This document shows positions 55,504 through 63,371 of a stretch of 64,000 nt of DNA, one piece after another (position 1 is the stretch's first letter; every line of letters begins with the position of its first letter). The translations under genes were made by a program, and so were the position numbers. This DNA is from Chryseobacterium aquifrigidense. Lineage in GTDB: Bacteria > Bacteroidota > Bacteroidia > Flavobacteriales > Weeksellaceae. The DNA lies in contig NZ_VFPD01000001.1 in the NCBI RefSeq assembly GCF_006716485.1, positions 2,276,008 through 2,340,007 of the forward strand, given 5' to 3'. The notes under the pieces were generated by a model. It ran no database searches. It was not told the DNA's origin and saw only the letters and a list, made by a program, of their open reading frames with translations.

Positions 55504-56124
55504 TTATTTAAAGATAACCGAGTTGGCTAATTCAATTTCTTCTTCATTAATAGAGTGTCCGAAATTGGCATATACTTTCTCTGTTACCTCAGCATTCATT
55601 TCTCTTAAGATATTGGCTGTTGCATATACTCTTTCTACCGGAACATGAAAATCGGGATTGCTGGTTCCCAGAAAGACGGGGGTTCCGGCAAAATCTCCTT
55701 GATAATTTTCACGATTGATCTTATCTCCTATCACTCCGCCAATAATGGCAGCTGCTCCACCGAACTTCTGAGCATTGCGGGCCAGAAACTCAAGGGTAAG
55801 ACAGGCTCCCTGGGAAAATCCGAAAAAGTAGATATTTTCATGTTTAATTCCTGCATTGACAGCAGCTTTTACGGTTTCGCCAACCATTTCAAGGGCTGAT
55901 GATAACCACGGTTCGTTTTGTTCTACCGGAGCAATAAATGAAAAAGGGTACCATGTGTGATTCAAAGCCTGTGGAGCCAGTAATGCATAGTCTTTTACAT
56001 TCAAATGCCGGGATAAACTTAGTATATCCCGAGCACTTCCTCCGCGCCCATGAACCATGATTAAAGCTTTTCCTGCCTGATTTAATGGAATTCCTGCTGT
56101 TTTTATATTTAAAATATGACTCAT
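55504..56124 (-). CDS. alpha/beta hydrolase, MhqD-like carboxylesterase
   Basis: The 206-residue protein has MVHGRGGSARDILSLSRHLN near the start, the nucleophile elbow FFGFSQGACLTLEFLA, an aspartate in SNPDFHVPVERVYA and the histidine in NFGHSINEEE. This is the phospholipase/carboxylesterase-2 subfamily. It starts 5 bp after the ring-cleaving dioxygenase gene 56130-57083. The pair matches the gene content of the Bacillus mhqNOD group (MhqO dioxygenase, MhqD hydrolase), which detoxifies quinones and aromatic electrophiles. Function here is inferred from that resemblance. Confidence 0.87.
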   Translation of the reverse strand: MSHILNIKTAGIPLNQAGKALIMVHGRGGSARDILSLSRHLNVKDYALLAPQALNHTWYPFSFIAPVEQNEPWLSSALEMVGETVKAAVNAGIKHENIYFFGFSQGACLTLEFLARNAQKFGGAAAIIGGVIGDKINRENYQGDFAGTPVFLGTSNPDFHVPVERVYATANILREMNAEVTEKVYANFGHSINEEEIELANSVIFK

Positions 56125-56129
56125 TATTT

Positions 56130-57083
56130 TTATCTGAATTTTTCTGTTGGATAATCAATTTTGGGAAGAACTTCTTTCAAGCGCTCTCTTCTTTTTTCAA
56201 ACTGTAGGGGCAATTGCAGATCCTCTCCTAAAAATGCTGCCTCTTCATCTACATCGAAACCTGGGCCTGACGTGGCAATTTCAAATAAAACGCCTCCCGG
56301 CTCTTTAAAATATACGGAAGTAAAATACTTTCTGTCTTTCACTTCAGTATGTTCCAGTCCGTATGCATTCAGTCTTTTTACCATTTCAAGCTGGGATTCC
56401 GCATCGGGAGTCGCAAAGGCTACATGATGAACGGTGCCTCTTCCTGCTAAACCTTTTAAAGCATTTGGGGTAGAAAGCAGATCTACATATTTCCCCGGCA
56501 TATTGTCTGTTCCCAATCTCAATCTGTCAGGACTTTCTCTGATCACTTTATGATCCATCTGAGTTGTCAGAAGGGCCGCTGTTCTTTCATAGGCATCCTG
56601 CCAGATTTCTACGTGATGGATTCCTTTGATGGCATAATCTTTAGGAATATAGCCATTGTAATACCCTTTTCTTTCGTCTTTATCATTAAAAACCAGTTCC
56701 AATCCTAACCCGTCAAAATCTTCTAGATAAATAAAAACTTCATCAGAAAACCTTTGCTGCGGCTGTTTGAAAGGAATATTAAACTGTTCCAGACGGTTCA
56801 TCCAATAATCCAGGGCATCTATAGAAACTGAAAAAGCAGTGGTATTGAGCATTCCTTTTCCATGTCTGCCATTGATCAGGTCTTTACCATAGGGAAAAGT
56901 TGTCATAATCGTTCCCGGTGTTCCGTATTCGTCACCGAAATAAAAATGATAAACATCTGAATAATCAAAATTGACTGTTTTTTTGACCAGTCGAAGTCCT
57001 AAAACTCCTGTATAAAAATCTATATTTTCCTGTGCATTGCCGGTAATTGCCGTTACGTGATGCAGTCCTGTGATAAGTTTCAT
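56130..57083 (-). CDS. VOC-fold ring-cleaving dioxygenase (MhqO-like), copy 1
   Basis: The 317-residue protein has two vicinal-oxygen-chelate halves. The first begins LITGLHHVTAITGNAQENIDFYTGVLGLRLVKKTVNFDYSDVYHFYFGDEYGTPGTIMT. The second has GIHHVEIW, TVHHVAFATPD and FKEPGGVLFEIATSGPGF; the histidines and the glutamate in LFEIA form the iron or manganese site. Homologues such as MhqO and PcpA-like enzymes cleave hydroquinones. It is cotranscribed with the MhqD-like hydrolase. Copy 2 lies at 57796-58728, and the two are clearly paralogous. Confidence 0.9.
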   Translation of the reverse strand: MKLITGLHHVTAITGNAQENIDFYTGVLGLRLVKKTVNFDYSDVYHFYFGDEYGTPGTIMTTFPYGKDLINGRHGKGMLNTTAFSVSIDALDYWMNRLEQFNIPFKQPQQRFSDEVFIYLEDFDGLGLELVFNDKDERKGYYNGYIPKDYAIKGIHHVEIWQDAYERTAALLTTQMDHKVIRESPDRLRLGTDNMPGKYVDLLSTPNALKGLAGRGTVHHVAFATPDAESQLEMVKRLNAYGLEHTEVKDRKYFTSVYFKEPGGVLFEIATSGPGFDVDEEAAFLGEDLQLPLQFEKRRERLKEVLPKIDYPTEKFR

Positions 57084-57125
57084 TGTGATAAAATTGTTAA
57101 TTGGTTATTATGATAGGAGACGAGA

Positions 57126-57278
57126 TTTCGGGATGCGGGATTCGGGTTGATAAGTTCGTGAGCAGCTTTATGAATCATTTGTCTTTCATTTCTGCTTTTT
57201 TAGCCCGAGACTCTCAAACTCTCTTTCACTCCGACTCTCAAACTTGAATCTCGAATCTCAAAAATCCGCATCCCGAAA
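57126..57278. repeat. inverted-repeat tract between dioxygenase and GNAT genes
   Basis: TTTCGGGATGCGG (57126-57138) is the exact complement of 57266-57278. The region between and to the right consists of repeated CTCTCAAACTC and CTCGAATCTC units. It can fold into a long hairpin and is one member of the GAG/TTTGAG tract family. Confidence 0.68.
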
Positions 57279-57295
57279 CCCGACTCTCAAACTCA

Positions 57296-57592
57296 CTAGA
57301 GTTCTTCCTTCAACCATACATCATTATATTCTTCCGGATGACGTTTGAACTGTGCGTGAACATACGGACACAGCGGTAAAATCTTTAAGTCGTTTTCTCT
57401 TGCATAGGAAACCAGTCTTTCCAATAAGATTTTAGCAAATCCTTTTCCTTCATATTCCGGATTTACTTCCGTATGATAAACCGTCAGCTTTTTTCCAATG
57501 ACTGAAATATCCATTTTACCTGCTTTATGATCGTCTGAGAAAAGCTGAATCTCTCCCTTTCTTCCTTCTAAAACTATTTCTGTTCTTTCCAT
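57296..57592 (-). CDS. small GNAT-family N-acetyltransferase (YjdJ/NATD1-like)
   Basis: The 98-residue protein has the compact GNAT form GKMDISVIGKKLTVYHTEVNPEYEGKGFAKILLERLVSYARENDLKILPLCPYVHAQFKRHPEEYNDVW. The Q/E-G-K-G-x-A motif binds acetyl-CoA, and the L-P-x-C-P-Y-V segment is diagnostic of the short YjdJ/NATD1-type family. Substrates for this family are not well known. It lies between the two dioxygenase paralogues on the same strand. A repeat-filled gap follows, so it is not obviously in their operon. Confidence 0.85.
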   Translation of the reverse strand: MERTEIVLEGRKGEIQLFSDDHKAGKMDISVIGKKLTVYHTEVNPEYEGKGFAKILLERLVSYARENDLKILPLCPYVHAQFKRHPEEYNDVWLKEEL

Positions 57593-57795
57593 TTTTTTTA
57601 TTTTTTTGGTATTAAATCGTGTTTTTTTAAAGCAAAGATTTAATAATACTCCTTCATATTTTAAGTTGACTTAAGAATGGAATCAACATGTTGATTCTAT
57701 GAAGCGTCCTGTTACAATAACCTACAATAAGTTTATATTCCGGAAGTTTAAATCTTTATTCAAAATTAGCATCTTTATAAAATATGACCGATGAT

Positions 57796-58728
57796 CTATG
57801 ATAAGTTCGGCAATACTCCTTCTATTTTCTCACGCATTCCTTCGTATTGAACAGGAAGTTTAAGGTTGGTCCCCAACTCATTCAAAGGTTCATCTACAGT
57901 GAATCCCGGATTGTCTGTTGCAATTTCAAATAAAACACCTCCCGGCTCGCGGAAATACAGTGAATAGAAGTAATCTCTGTTGATTTTCGGGGTGATGCTT
58001 AATCCTGCAGATAAAGCTTTCTCACGATATTCCATCAGAACATTGTCATCTTTTACTCTGAATGCGATATGGTGATTGGTTCCCGCTGCATTTCTTCCTG
58101 CAGGAATTTTATCATTTTCAATAATATCAACTAGATTAGCAGTATCTATAGCATCAGTAGCCAATCTGTATCTTTCACCTTCCTGTTTCTGCAAATCGTA
58201 TCCTAAGATATCTGTCAGAACTTTGATGGTAGGATCTGCTTTTCTCAGGGTTAAAGTTACATTATGGAAGCCTCTTAATGCATTTTCATCCTTGATATCG
58301 TCTGTTGTCCATACTTTTCTGTTGTCTTTACTTAACGGTTCTATCAACTGTAATTGAAGGCCGTCCGGATCTTTAAAAGAAATCATTTTTTCTCCAAAGA
58401 TTTCGCCCTCTTCTATCGCTACATTTAAGCTTTGTAAATGGTTTCTCCAGAATTCAAGGCTTCCTTTAGGTACTGAATATCCAATATGGGTAGCCATACC
58501 ACTTCCGTTAGTTCCTTTTCCTATTCCTTCCCATGGAAAGAAAGTAAGAATTGTTCCCGGTGTTCCTTCTTCATTTCCGAAATAGAAGTGATACGTTCCC
58601 GGATCGTCAAAGTTCACGGTTTTCTTTACCAGTCTTACGCCTAACACTTTGGTATAAAAATCTAAATTTCTTTTGGCGTTGTCTGCAATAGCAGTAATAT
58701 GATGCAGACCTAAAATTCTATTGTCCAT
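57796..58728 (-). CDS. VOC-fold ring-cleaving dioxygenase (MhqO-like), copy 2
   Basis: The 310-residue protein is a clear paralogue of 56130-57083. It shares LGLHHITAIADNAKRNLDFYTKVLGVRLVKKTVNFDDPGTYHFYFGNEEGTPGTILT, then GFHNVTL, TNHHIAFRVKDD and FREPGGVLFEIATDNPGF, with the same metal-binding residues. Its promoter contains a 28-bp element that is nearly identical to the one before the pirin gene, while copy 1 lacks it. The two copies are therefore probably induced by different signals. A role in degrading catechol or hydroquinone-like electrophiles is inferred from family knowledge. Confidence 0.9.
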   Translation of the reverse strand: MDNRILGLHHITAIADNAKRNLDFYTKVLGVRLVKKTVNFDDPGTYHFYFGNEEGTPGTILTFFPWEGIGKGTNGSGMATHIGYSVPKGSLEFWRNHLQSLNVAIEEGEIFGEKMISFKDPDGLQLQLIEPLSKDNRKVWTTDDIKDENALRGFHNVTLTLRKADPTIKVLTDILGYDLQKQEGERYRLATDAIDTANLVDIIENDKIPAGRNAAGTNHHIAFRVKDDNVLMEYREKALSAGLSITPKINRDYFYSLYFREPGGVLFEIATDNPGFTVDEPLNELGTNLKLPVQYEGMREKIEGVLPNLS

Positions 58729-58746
58729 TGTCTTTTTATTTTGATG

Positions 58747-58796
58747 CTAAATTACAGTGAACAGAAATCCTGTACATTTAACTAGTTTAATAAATG
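58747..58796 (-). promoter_or_regulatory. dioxygenase promoter with shared 28-bp motif
   Basis: A motif at 58769-58796 (plus-strand core TTTAACTAGTTTAATAAATG) matches 52324-52351 upstream of pirin at 27 of 28 positions. A -7-like TAATTTAG lies at 58754-58747 on the minus strand, again 14 bp away. The core AACTAGTT is palindromic. Confidence 0.68.
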
Positions 58797-59032
58797 CAGG
58801 AATTCAATTTTGCAGCATCATTTTTACAGGAAATGAACATTTGCATAATTCTCATCAATTTCACTTTATATTGCCTTTTTCACAACGCCTATTTTAGGGG
58901 AAATATGATCTTCTTTTTCCAAAAAATTCTAAAACCAATCTATTCAATACTTTAAATTCAAAATAAAACAAATAATAATTAACTGGTTTACAAAGTATTA
59001 ACCTATTAATAATAATTTAATATTCAAAAAGC

Positions 59033-59074
59033 CTACTTTTTTAGTAGACTAATAAAAATTATATTCTATATTTG
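59033..59074 (+). promoter_or_regulatory. promoter and possible operator of the met leader/transport unit
   Basis: TATATTTG (59067-59074) matches the Bacteroidetes -7 consensus. An inverted repeat CTACT-N5-AGTAG (59033-59047) lies where the -33 element should be and may bind a sulfur or methionine regulator. It precedes the Met-rich leader ORF by 26 bp. Confidence 0.6.
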
Positions 59075-59100
59075 CAAACGTATTCAGGAAATAAAACAAA

Positions 59101-59199
59101 ATGAAGGCAGAATTAAAATATAATTCAATGAGAAAACATAGCATCAAAAATATGATGAAGGATATGTGTATGCCTTTACATCAAAAATACTGTGGTTGA
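59101..59199 (+). CDS. Met-rich leader peptide of the EamA-metNIQ unit
   Basis: This 32-residue ORF starts 26 bp after a -7 element and reads MKAELKYNSMRKHSIKNMMK then DMCMPLHQKYCG. It contains seven methionines, four of them close together in NMMKDMCM, and two cysteines. A strong terminator follows 26 bp after its stop codon, and genes for an EamA transporter and a methionine ABC transporter follow. That is the layout of a translational attenuation leader sensing Met or Met-tRNA. Alternative pairings for an antiterminator were not worked out. A genuine small protein is also possible. Confidence 0.6.
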   Translation: MKAELKYNSMRKHSIKNMMKDMCMPLHQKYCG

Positions 59200-59225
59200 C
59201 CTTACTTTTATTTAGATATATTTTC

Positions 59226-59256
59226 AAAGGCTTTACCACGTGGTAGAGCCTTTTTT
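59226..59256 (+). terminator. intrinsic terminator (attenuator) before the EamA gene
   Basis: AAAGGCTTTACCAC (59226-59239) pairs with GTGGTAGAGCCTTT (59240-59253) with one G-U wobble and is followed by six T residues in total. It lies between the leader ORF and the first transporter gene, the position expected for an attenuator. Confidence 0.85.
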
Positions 59257-59286
59257 CATTAACACAACAACATTAAAAATATAAAA

Positions 59287-60282
59287 ATGAGCAATTCTAA
59301 AAACAAATGGTTGATTCCATTGGCTTTTACAAATATCTATGTGATATGGGGAATTACGTTTTTAGCTATATCATTTGGCTTAAAAGGTTTTCCGCCTTTC
59401 ATTCTTTCGGGATTAAGATTTCTGGTTGCCGGAATTCTGATGATAGGATATCTACTGTCTAAGGGAGAAAAAGCCAATTCTCTGGTCAACTGGAAGAAAA
59501 ATGCAATCACCGGTATTCTTATTCTTACCGGAGGAACCGGTCTAGTAGCCTGGGGAGAACAATATGTGACGGCTTCTGAAGCAGCAATTTCGATTGCAAC
59601 CGGGCCATTCTGGTTTATTGCTATCGACAAAAAGAACTGGAAATATTATTTTTCAGATAAATTCATTCCGATAGGATTGGTGATCGGTTTCGTAGGATTG
59701 ATTATGTTTCTAAAAGGAAGTGTAAATTCTAATGCTCATACATTGGCAGATGGAAACTTACGTATTACTGCGTTTGTGGTATTAGGATTAAGCTCCATTG
59801 CCTGGGTACTTGGCTCATTATATTCAAAGAAAAATCCGGCTTCTCAATCTACCTTCATGAATATTGCACAACAGCTTATCGTAGCAGGATTAGCCTCTTT
59901 TCTAATTGCTTTTTTCAGAAAAGAATGGACTGGTTTTTCAGTTTCAACTGTTCCGTTATCGGCATGGTTTGGGGTTCTATTTTTGATCTTCTTTGGATCG
60001 ATAGTCGCTTATTTGTCGTACATTTGGCTTCTGTCCGTAAAACCCGCTGCTTTGGTAAGCACCCATACCTATATCAATCCTATTGTAACAGTGATTGCAG
60101 GCTGGATTGTTGCACACCAAAGCATCAATGGAGGTCAGCTGTATGGTTTATTCGTCATATTGCTGGGAGTACTTCTAACAAATGTCACCAAGTATTTCAG
60201 ACTTTCAAAACGGGCCAAGGTCAAAATCAGAAGAGTAAGGAGATTTTTAAACAGAACAGGCAGACCTTATCAGCCTATTTAA
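59287..60282 (+). CDS. EamA/DMT-family transporter
   Basis: The 331-residue protein has ten hydrophobic helices in two related EamA halves: WLIPLAFTNIYVIWGITFLAISFGLKGFPPFILSGLRFLVAGILM and, in the second half, LVSTHTYINPIVTVIAGWIVAHQSINGGQLYGLFVILLGVLLTNV. Such permeases export amino acids or related metabolites. The C-terminus is basic (KRAKVKIRRVRRFLNRTGR). It is 18 bp before metN and after the Met-rich leader, so it may be a methionine or cysteine exporter balancing uptake. That assignment is inference. Confidence 0.9.
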   Translation: MSNSKNKWLIPLAFTNIYVIWGITFLAISFGLKGFPPFILSGLRFLVAGILMIGYLLSKGEKANSLVNWKKNAITGILILTGGTGLVAWGEQYVTASEAAISIATGPFWFIAIDKKNWKYYFSDKFIPIGLVIGFVGLIMFLKGSVNSNAHTLADGNLRITAFVVLGLSSIAWVLGSLYSKKNPASQSTFMNIAQQLIVAGLASFLIAFFRKEWTGFSVSTVPLSAWFGVLFLIFFGSIVAYLSYIWLLSVKPAALVSTHTYINPIVTVIAGWIVAHQSINGGQLYGLFVILLGVLLTNVTKYFRLSKRAKVKIRRVRRFLNRTGRPYQPI

Positions 60283-60300
60283 AAAGTATATAAAATCAGA

Positions 60301-61329
60301 ATGATAGAAATCAGAAACATATCAAAAACATTTCATCAGAAAAAACAGTCTTTCAAAGCACTGGATAAGGTGAGTCTTACTATAGATAAAGGAGATATCG
60401 TAGGAATTATCGGTTTTTCAGGTGCAGGAAAAAGTACACTGATCCGCACCGTCAATCTATTGGAAAGACCGGATGAAGGACAGATTATTATTAATGGAAA
60501 GGATTTTACCAGGCTTAATGCCAAACAGCTGGCTGAGGAGCGTAAAAAAATAGGAATGATCTTCCAGCATTTCAATCTTCTTTCTTCAAGAACTGTTTTT
60601 GATAATGTAGCACTTCCATTGGAACTGGATCATACCAGCAAGGACGAAATCAACAGAAAAGTAAATGAACTTCTGAAGATTGTAGGACTTGAAGATAAAG
60701 CTAATGATTATCCCAAAAGCCTTTCCGGAGGACAGAAACAAAGAGTTGCCATTGCAAGGGCTCTGGCCAATGACCCTCACCTTCTGCTTTGTGATGAAGC
60801 AACCAGTGCACTGGATCCTGCTACAACACAATCTATCTTGCAGCTTTTAAGAGATATCAATCAGAGACTGGGAATTACCATCCTTTTAATTACCCACGAA
60901 ATGGAAGTCATCAAAGCGGTCTGCAACCATGTTGCCGTGATCGACAAAGGAAAATTATTAACAAAAGGAACGTTGAGCGAGATTATTTCGGATAAAGAGA
61001 ATCCGATCATCCGTCAGTTCATTAATTCAGACATCATGACCCTGCCACAGGAACTCATCAGCAGACTGCAGAAAGAACCCAAAGAAGGTTTATTTCCGCT
61101 GGTCGAAATAGAACTTAACGAAAACATCAGTGTTGAACAAATTCTTTCAACGCTGTACAATCAATATAAAATCCCTTATAAACTGTTAAAGGCAGATGTA
61201 GAATATTTCGGAAATTCCAATTTCGGTAAACTACTTTTGCAGCTTCAGGGGGAAACTGAAGAAAATCAACAGGCGATCTATTATTTCAACCAAAATAAAA
61301 TTCAAAATACAGTAAAAGGATATGCTTAG
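60301..61329 (+). CDS. metN: methionine ABC transporter ATP-binding protein
   Basis: The 342-residue protein has Walker A GFSGAGKSTLIR, the Q-loop MIFQHFNLLSSRTVFDNVALP, the signature LSGGQKQRVAIARAL and Walker B LLLCDEATSALDP. Its C-terminal NIL/ACT-like domain (about residues 265-335, LVEIELNENISVEQILSTLYNQYKIPYKLLKAD) binds methionine for feedback inhibition in MetN. It energises uptake of L- and D-methionine. The stop codon overlaps the metI start by 8 bp. Gene order metN-metI-metQ is the classical one. Confidence 0.96.
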   Translation: MIEIRNISKTFHQKKQSFKALDKVSLTIDKGDIVGIIGFSGAGKSTLIRTVNLLERPDEGQIIINGKDFTRLNAKQLAEERKKIGMIFQHFNLLSSRTVFDNVALPLELDHTSKDEINRKVNELLKIVGLEDKANDYPKSLSGGQKQRVAIARALANDPHLLLCDEATSALDPATTQSILQLLRDINQRLGITILLITHEMEVIKAVCNHVAVIDKGKLLTKGTLSEIISDKENPIIRQFINSDIMTLPQELISRLQKEPKEGLFPLVEIELNENISVEQILSTLYNQYKIPYKLLKADVEYFGNSNFGKLLLQLQGETEENQQAIYYFNQNKIQNTVKGYA

Positions 61330-61978
61330 TGATACGGTAATTGCCCTTTTGGCAAAAGGAACCTGGGAAACGGTTTATATGACATTTTTATCCGGATTTT
61401 TTGGATTTGTGCTGGGACTTCCGGTAGGAATCATGTTATTTTTAACCAGAAAAGGCCAACTGCTGGAAAATGTGGTCTATCATAGAGGATTATCTATTCT
61501 GGTTAATATTTTCCGTGCTATTCCTTTTATTATTCTGATCGTGTGGATGATTCCTTTTACCAGAGTTCTGGCAGGAACTTCTATTGGAGTAAATGCAGCT
61601 TTGGTTCCGCTAAGTGTGGGAGCAGCTCCTTTTATTGCAAGACTCGTGGAGAACAGCCTGATTGAAGTTCCTCATGGTCTTATAGAAACGGCAAGAGCTT
61701 TGGGAGCTTCTCCATTACAGATCATTAGGAAAGTATTGCTTCCTGAAGCCCTTCCATCCTTAATCAACAATGCTACTATCACTTTGATTACGCTTGTAGG
61801 ATATTCTGCAATGGGCGGTGCTGTAGGAGCAGGTGGACTTGGACAGGTAGGTTACCAGTACGGATATATCGGCTATGATATTGTTATTATGAATACGGTC
61901 TTGATCCTGCTTGTTCTTTTGGTTTTCATCATCCAGTTTATGGGCGACAGATTGTCAAAAAGATTTGATCACAGGTAG
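61322..61978 (+). CDS. metI: methionine ABC transporter permease
   Basis: The 218-residue protein has five transmembrane helices and the permease EAA loop IETARALGASPLQIIRKVLLPEALPSLINN, which contacts the ATPase. The segment TITLITLVGYSAMGGAVGAGGLGQVGYQYGYIGYD is typical of MetI. It overlaps metN by 8 bp, so translation is coupled. The following 113 bp before metQ are partly filled by GAG/TTTGAG repeat sequence, which is unusual inside an operon. Confidence 0.96.
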   Translation: MLSDTVIALLAKGTWETVYMTFLSGFFGFVLGLPVGIMLFLTRKGQLLENVVYHRGLSILVNIFRAIPFIILIVWMIPFTRVLAGTSIGVNAALVPLSVGAAPFIARLVENSLIEVPHGLIETARALGASPLQIIRKVLLPEALPSLINNATITLITLVGYSAMGGAVGAGGLGQVGYQYGYIGYDIVIMNTVLILLVLLVFIIQFMGDRLSKRFDHR

Positions 61979-61980
61979 TT

Positions 61981-62040
61981 TTTGGATAAGAGGGTTTGAG
62001 TGTTTGCGATTCGGGGGGCGGGTTTCGGGATATGGAAAAG
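61981..62040. repeat. GGGTTTGAG tract in the metI-metQ gap
   Basis: The gap contains AGAGGGTTTGAGTGTTTGCG and GATTCGGGGGGCGGGTTTCG, the same sequence type as at 26666, 57126 and 62902. It sits between two genes of one operon. No gene is inside. Confidence 0.6.
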
Positions 62041-62091
62041 GTAAAAACTTTTTGCTCTTTTGCTTCAATGGTATTTAAATAAAAAAATAGA

Positions 62092-62901
62092 ATGAAAAAA
62101 ATAAAGATTTTTGGTTTGGTGGCTGCCGGAATATTGTTATTCAGTGCCTGTTCTGGAAGAAAGGATGATCCGAACTTTATCCGTGTCGGGATCACTTATG
62201 GCCCGGAGCAGGAAATTGCTGAAGTAGCTAAAAAAGTAGCCAAGGATAGATACAATCTTGAAGTGGAACTGATCCCTTTCAATGATTATGTAGTTCCCAA
62301 TGAAGCATTGACTAACGGAGATATTGATGCCAATGCTTTCCAGCATATTCCTTATTTAACAGAACAGTCGAAGCAGAGAGGTTATAATCTTGCCCCTGTA
62401 GGCAATACTTTTGTTTATCCTATTGTAGCCTATTCAAAAAAGATTAAAAATGTCGGTGAATTACAGGCAGGCAATACGATTGTTATTCCCAATGATCCTA
62501 CGAATGGAGGACGTTCTTTATTGCTTCTGCAAAAAAGCGGATTGCTGAAATTGAAAGCTGGCGTAGGACTTCTACCGAAAGTAACAGATATTACAGAAAA
62601 CCCGAAACAACTCAAAATTATGGAGATTGAAGGTGCTCAGATTCCAAGAGTGTTGGAAGACAGAGATGTTGTTGTGGGAGTGATTAATAATAATTTTGCG
62701 GCTCAGGCAGGTTTGAATCAGGAAAAAGAAGGTATTCTTGTGGAAGATAAAGACTCCCCTTATGTGAATGTGGTGGTTGCGAGACAAGATAATAAAAACA
62801 GCCAGAAAGTAAAAAACTTTGTAAAAGCCTACCAGTCTCCCGAAGTGGAAAAGAAAGCTAAAGAAATTTTCAAAGGAGGTGCTGTGAAAGGATGGGATTG
62901 A
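62092..62901 (+). CDS. metQ: methionine ABC transporter substrate-binding lipoprotein
   Basis: The 269-residue NlpA-type protein has a lipoprotein signal (FGLVAAGILLFSACSGRKDD, cysteine at residue 20). Its binding-fold motifs are VGITYGPEQEIAEVAKKVAKDRYNLEVELIPFNDYVVPNEALTNGDIDANAFQHIPYL, TIVIPNDPTNGGRSLLLLQ and SPYVNVVVARQDNKNSQKVKNFVKAYQS. It delivers methionine to MetNI from the periplasmic side. It follows metI after a repeat-bearing gap and is the last gene of the unit. Confidence 0.95.
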   Translation: MKKIKIFGLVAAGILLFSACSGRKDDPNFIRVGITYGPEQEIAEVAKKVAKDRYNLEVELIPFNDYVVPNEALTNGDIDANAFQHIPYLTEQSKQRGYNLAPVGNTFVYPIVAYSKKIKNVGELQAGNTIVIPNDPTNGGRSLLLLQKSGLLKLKAGVGLLPKVTDITENPKQLKIMEIEGAQIPRVLEDRDVVVGVINNNFAAQAGLNQEKEGILVEDKDSPYVNVVVARQDNKNSQKVKNFVKAYQSPEVEKKAKEIFKGGAVKGWD

Positions 62902-63091
62902 TGAAAGAGTTTGAGAGTGTAAGGATTTTAGAGTAGTAGAGTTGAGAGAGGATTCGGGATTCGGGGTACAAGTTTTCGGGATGCGAGTTGGAGGGTTGGA
63001 GAGTAAGAGGGTTTAAGTTTAGATTCCTTCGGAATGAACAAACTACACGCTATACCTATACGTCCGCCTTGTCTTTCCGTAGGAATCTAAA
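62902..63091. repeat. nested repeat region after metQ
   Basis: GAGAGTTTGAGAG-type sequence (62910-63015) is followed by a near-perfect inverted repeat, TTTAGATTCCTTCGGAATGA (from 63018) and its complement ending at 63091 (TTTCCGTAGGAATCTAAA). The rest of the 470-bp gap before the GH3 gene, 63092-63371, holds a weak T-rich hairpin near 63261-63291 and no gene. Confidence 0.65.
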
Positions 63092-63371
63092 CACTGTGTT
63101 AGGAGCATTGTAAGATTCGAGGTGTTGAATGAAAGTATACGGGAGTAGCTTCATTCGTCTTTTATCATTTTGCAATTTCGCTTTTAGCCTTTTCACTTTT
63201 ATGTTTCCCATCAACTTCTCTTCAGTTTTTTCACATGTACAAATACAATATTGAATAAAAAGCTGTCCGCCAGTAAGCAGGCAGTTTTTTTATTTGCTAA
63301 ATTTTATTTTCTCAATTTGAGATAATAAAAAATTTTCTTTATTTTTGTTTTTAATCAAATAGAAAGGCATT

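Noticed and set aside
59033..59286. SAM riboswitch upstream of the methionine transporter
   Set aside because: The leader holds an ORF and a simple terminator; I could not find the conserved multi-helix junction of a SAM riboswitch, though a covariance search was not possible.
63261..63291. Terminator hairpin before the GH3 gene
   Set aside because: The stem has a mismatch and a wobble and no plus-strand gene directly upstream; it may be a repeat remnant.
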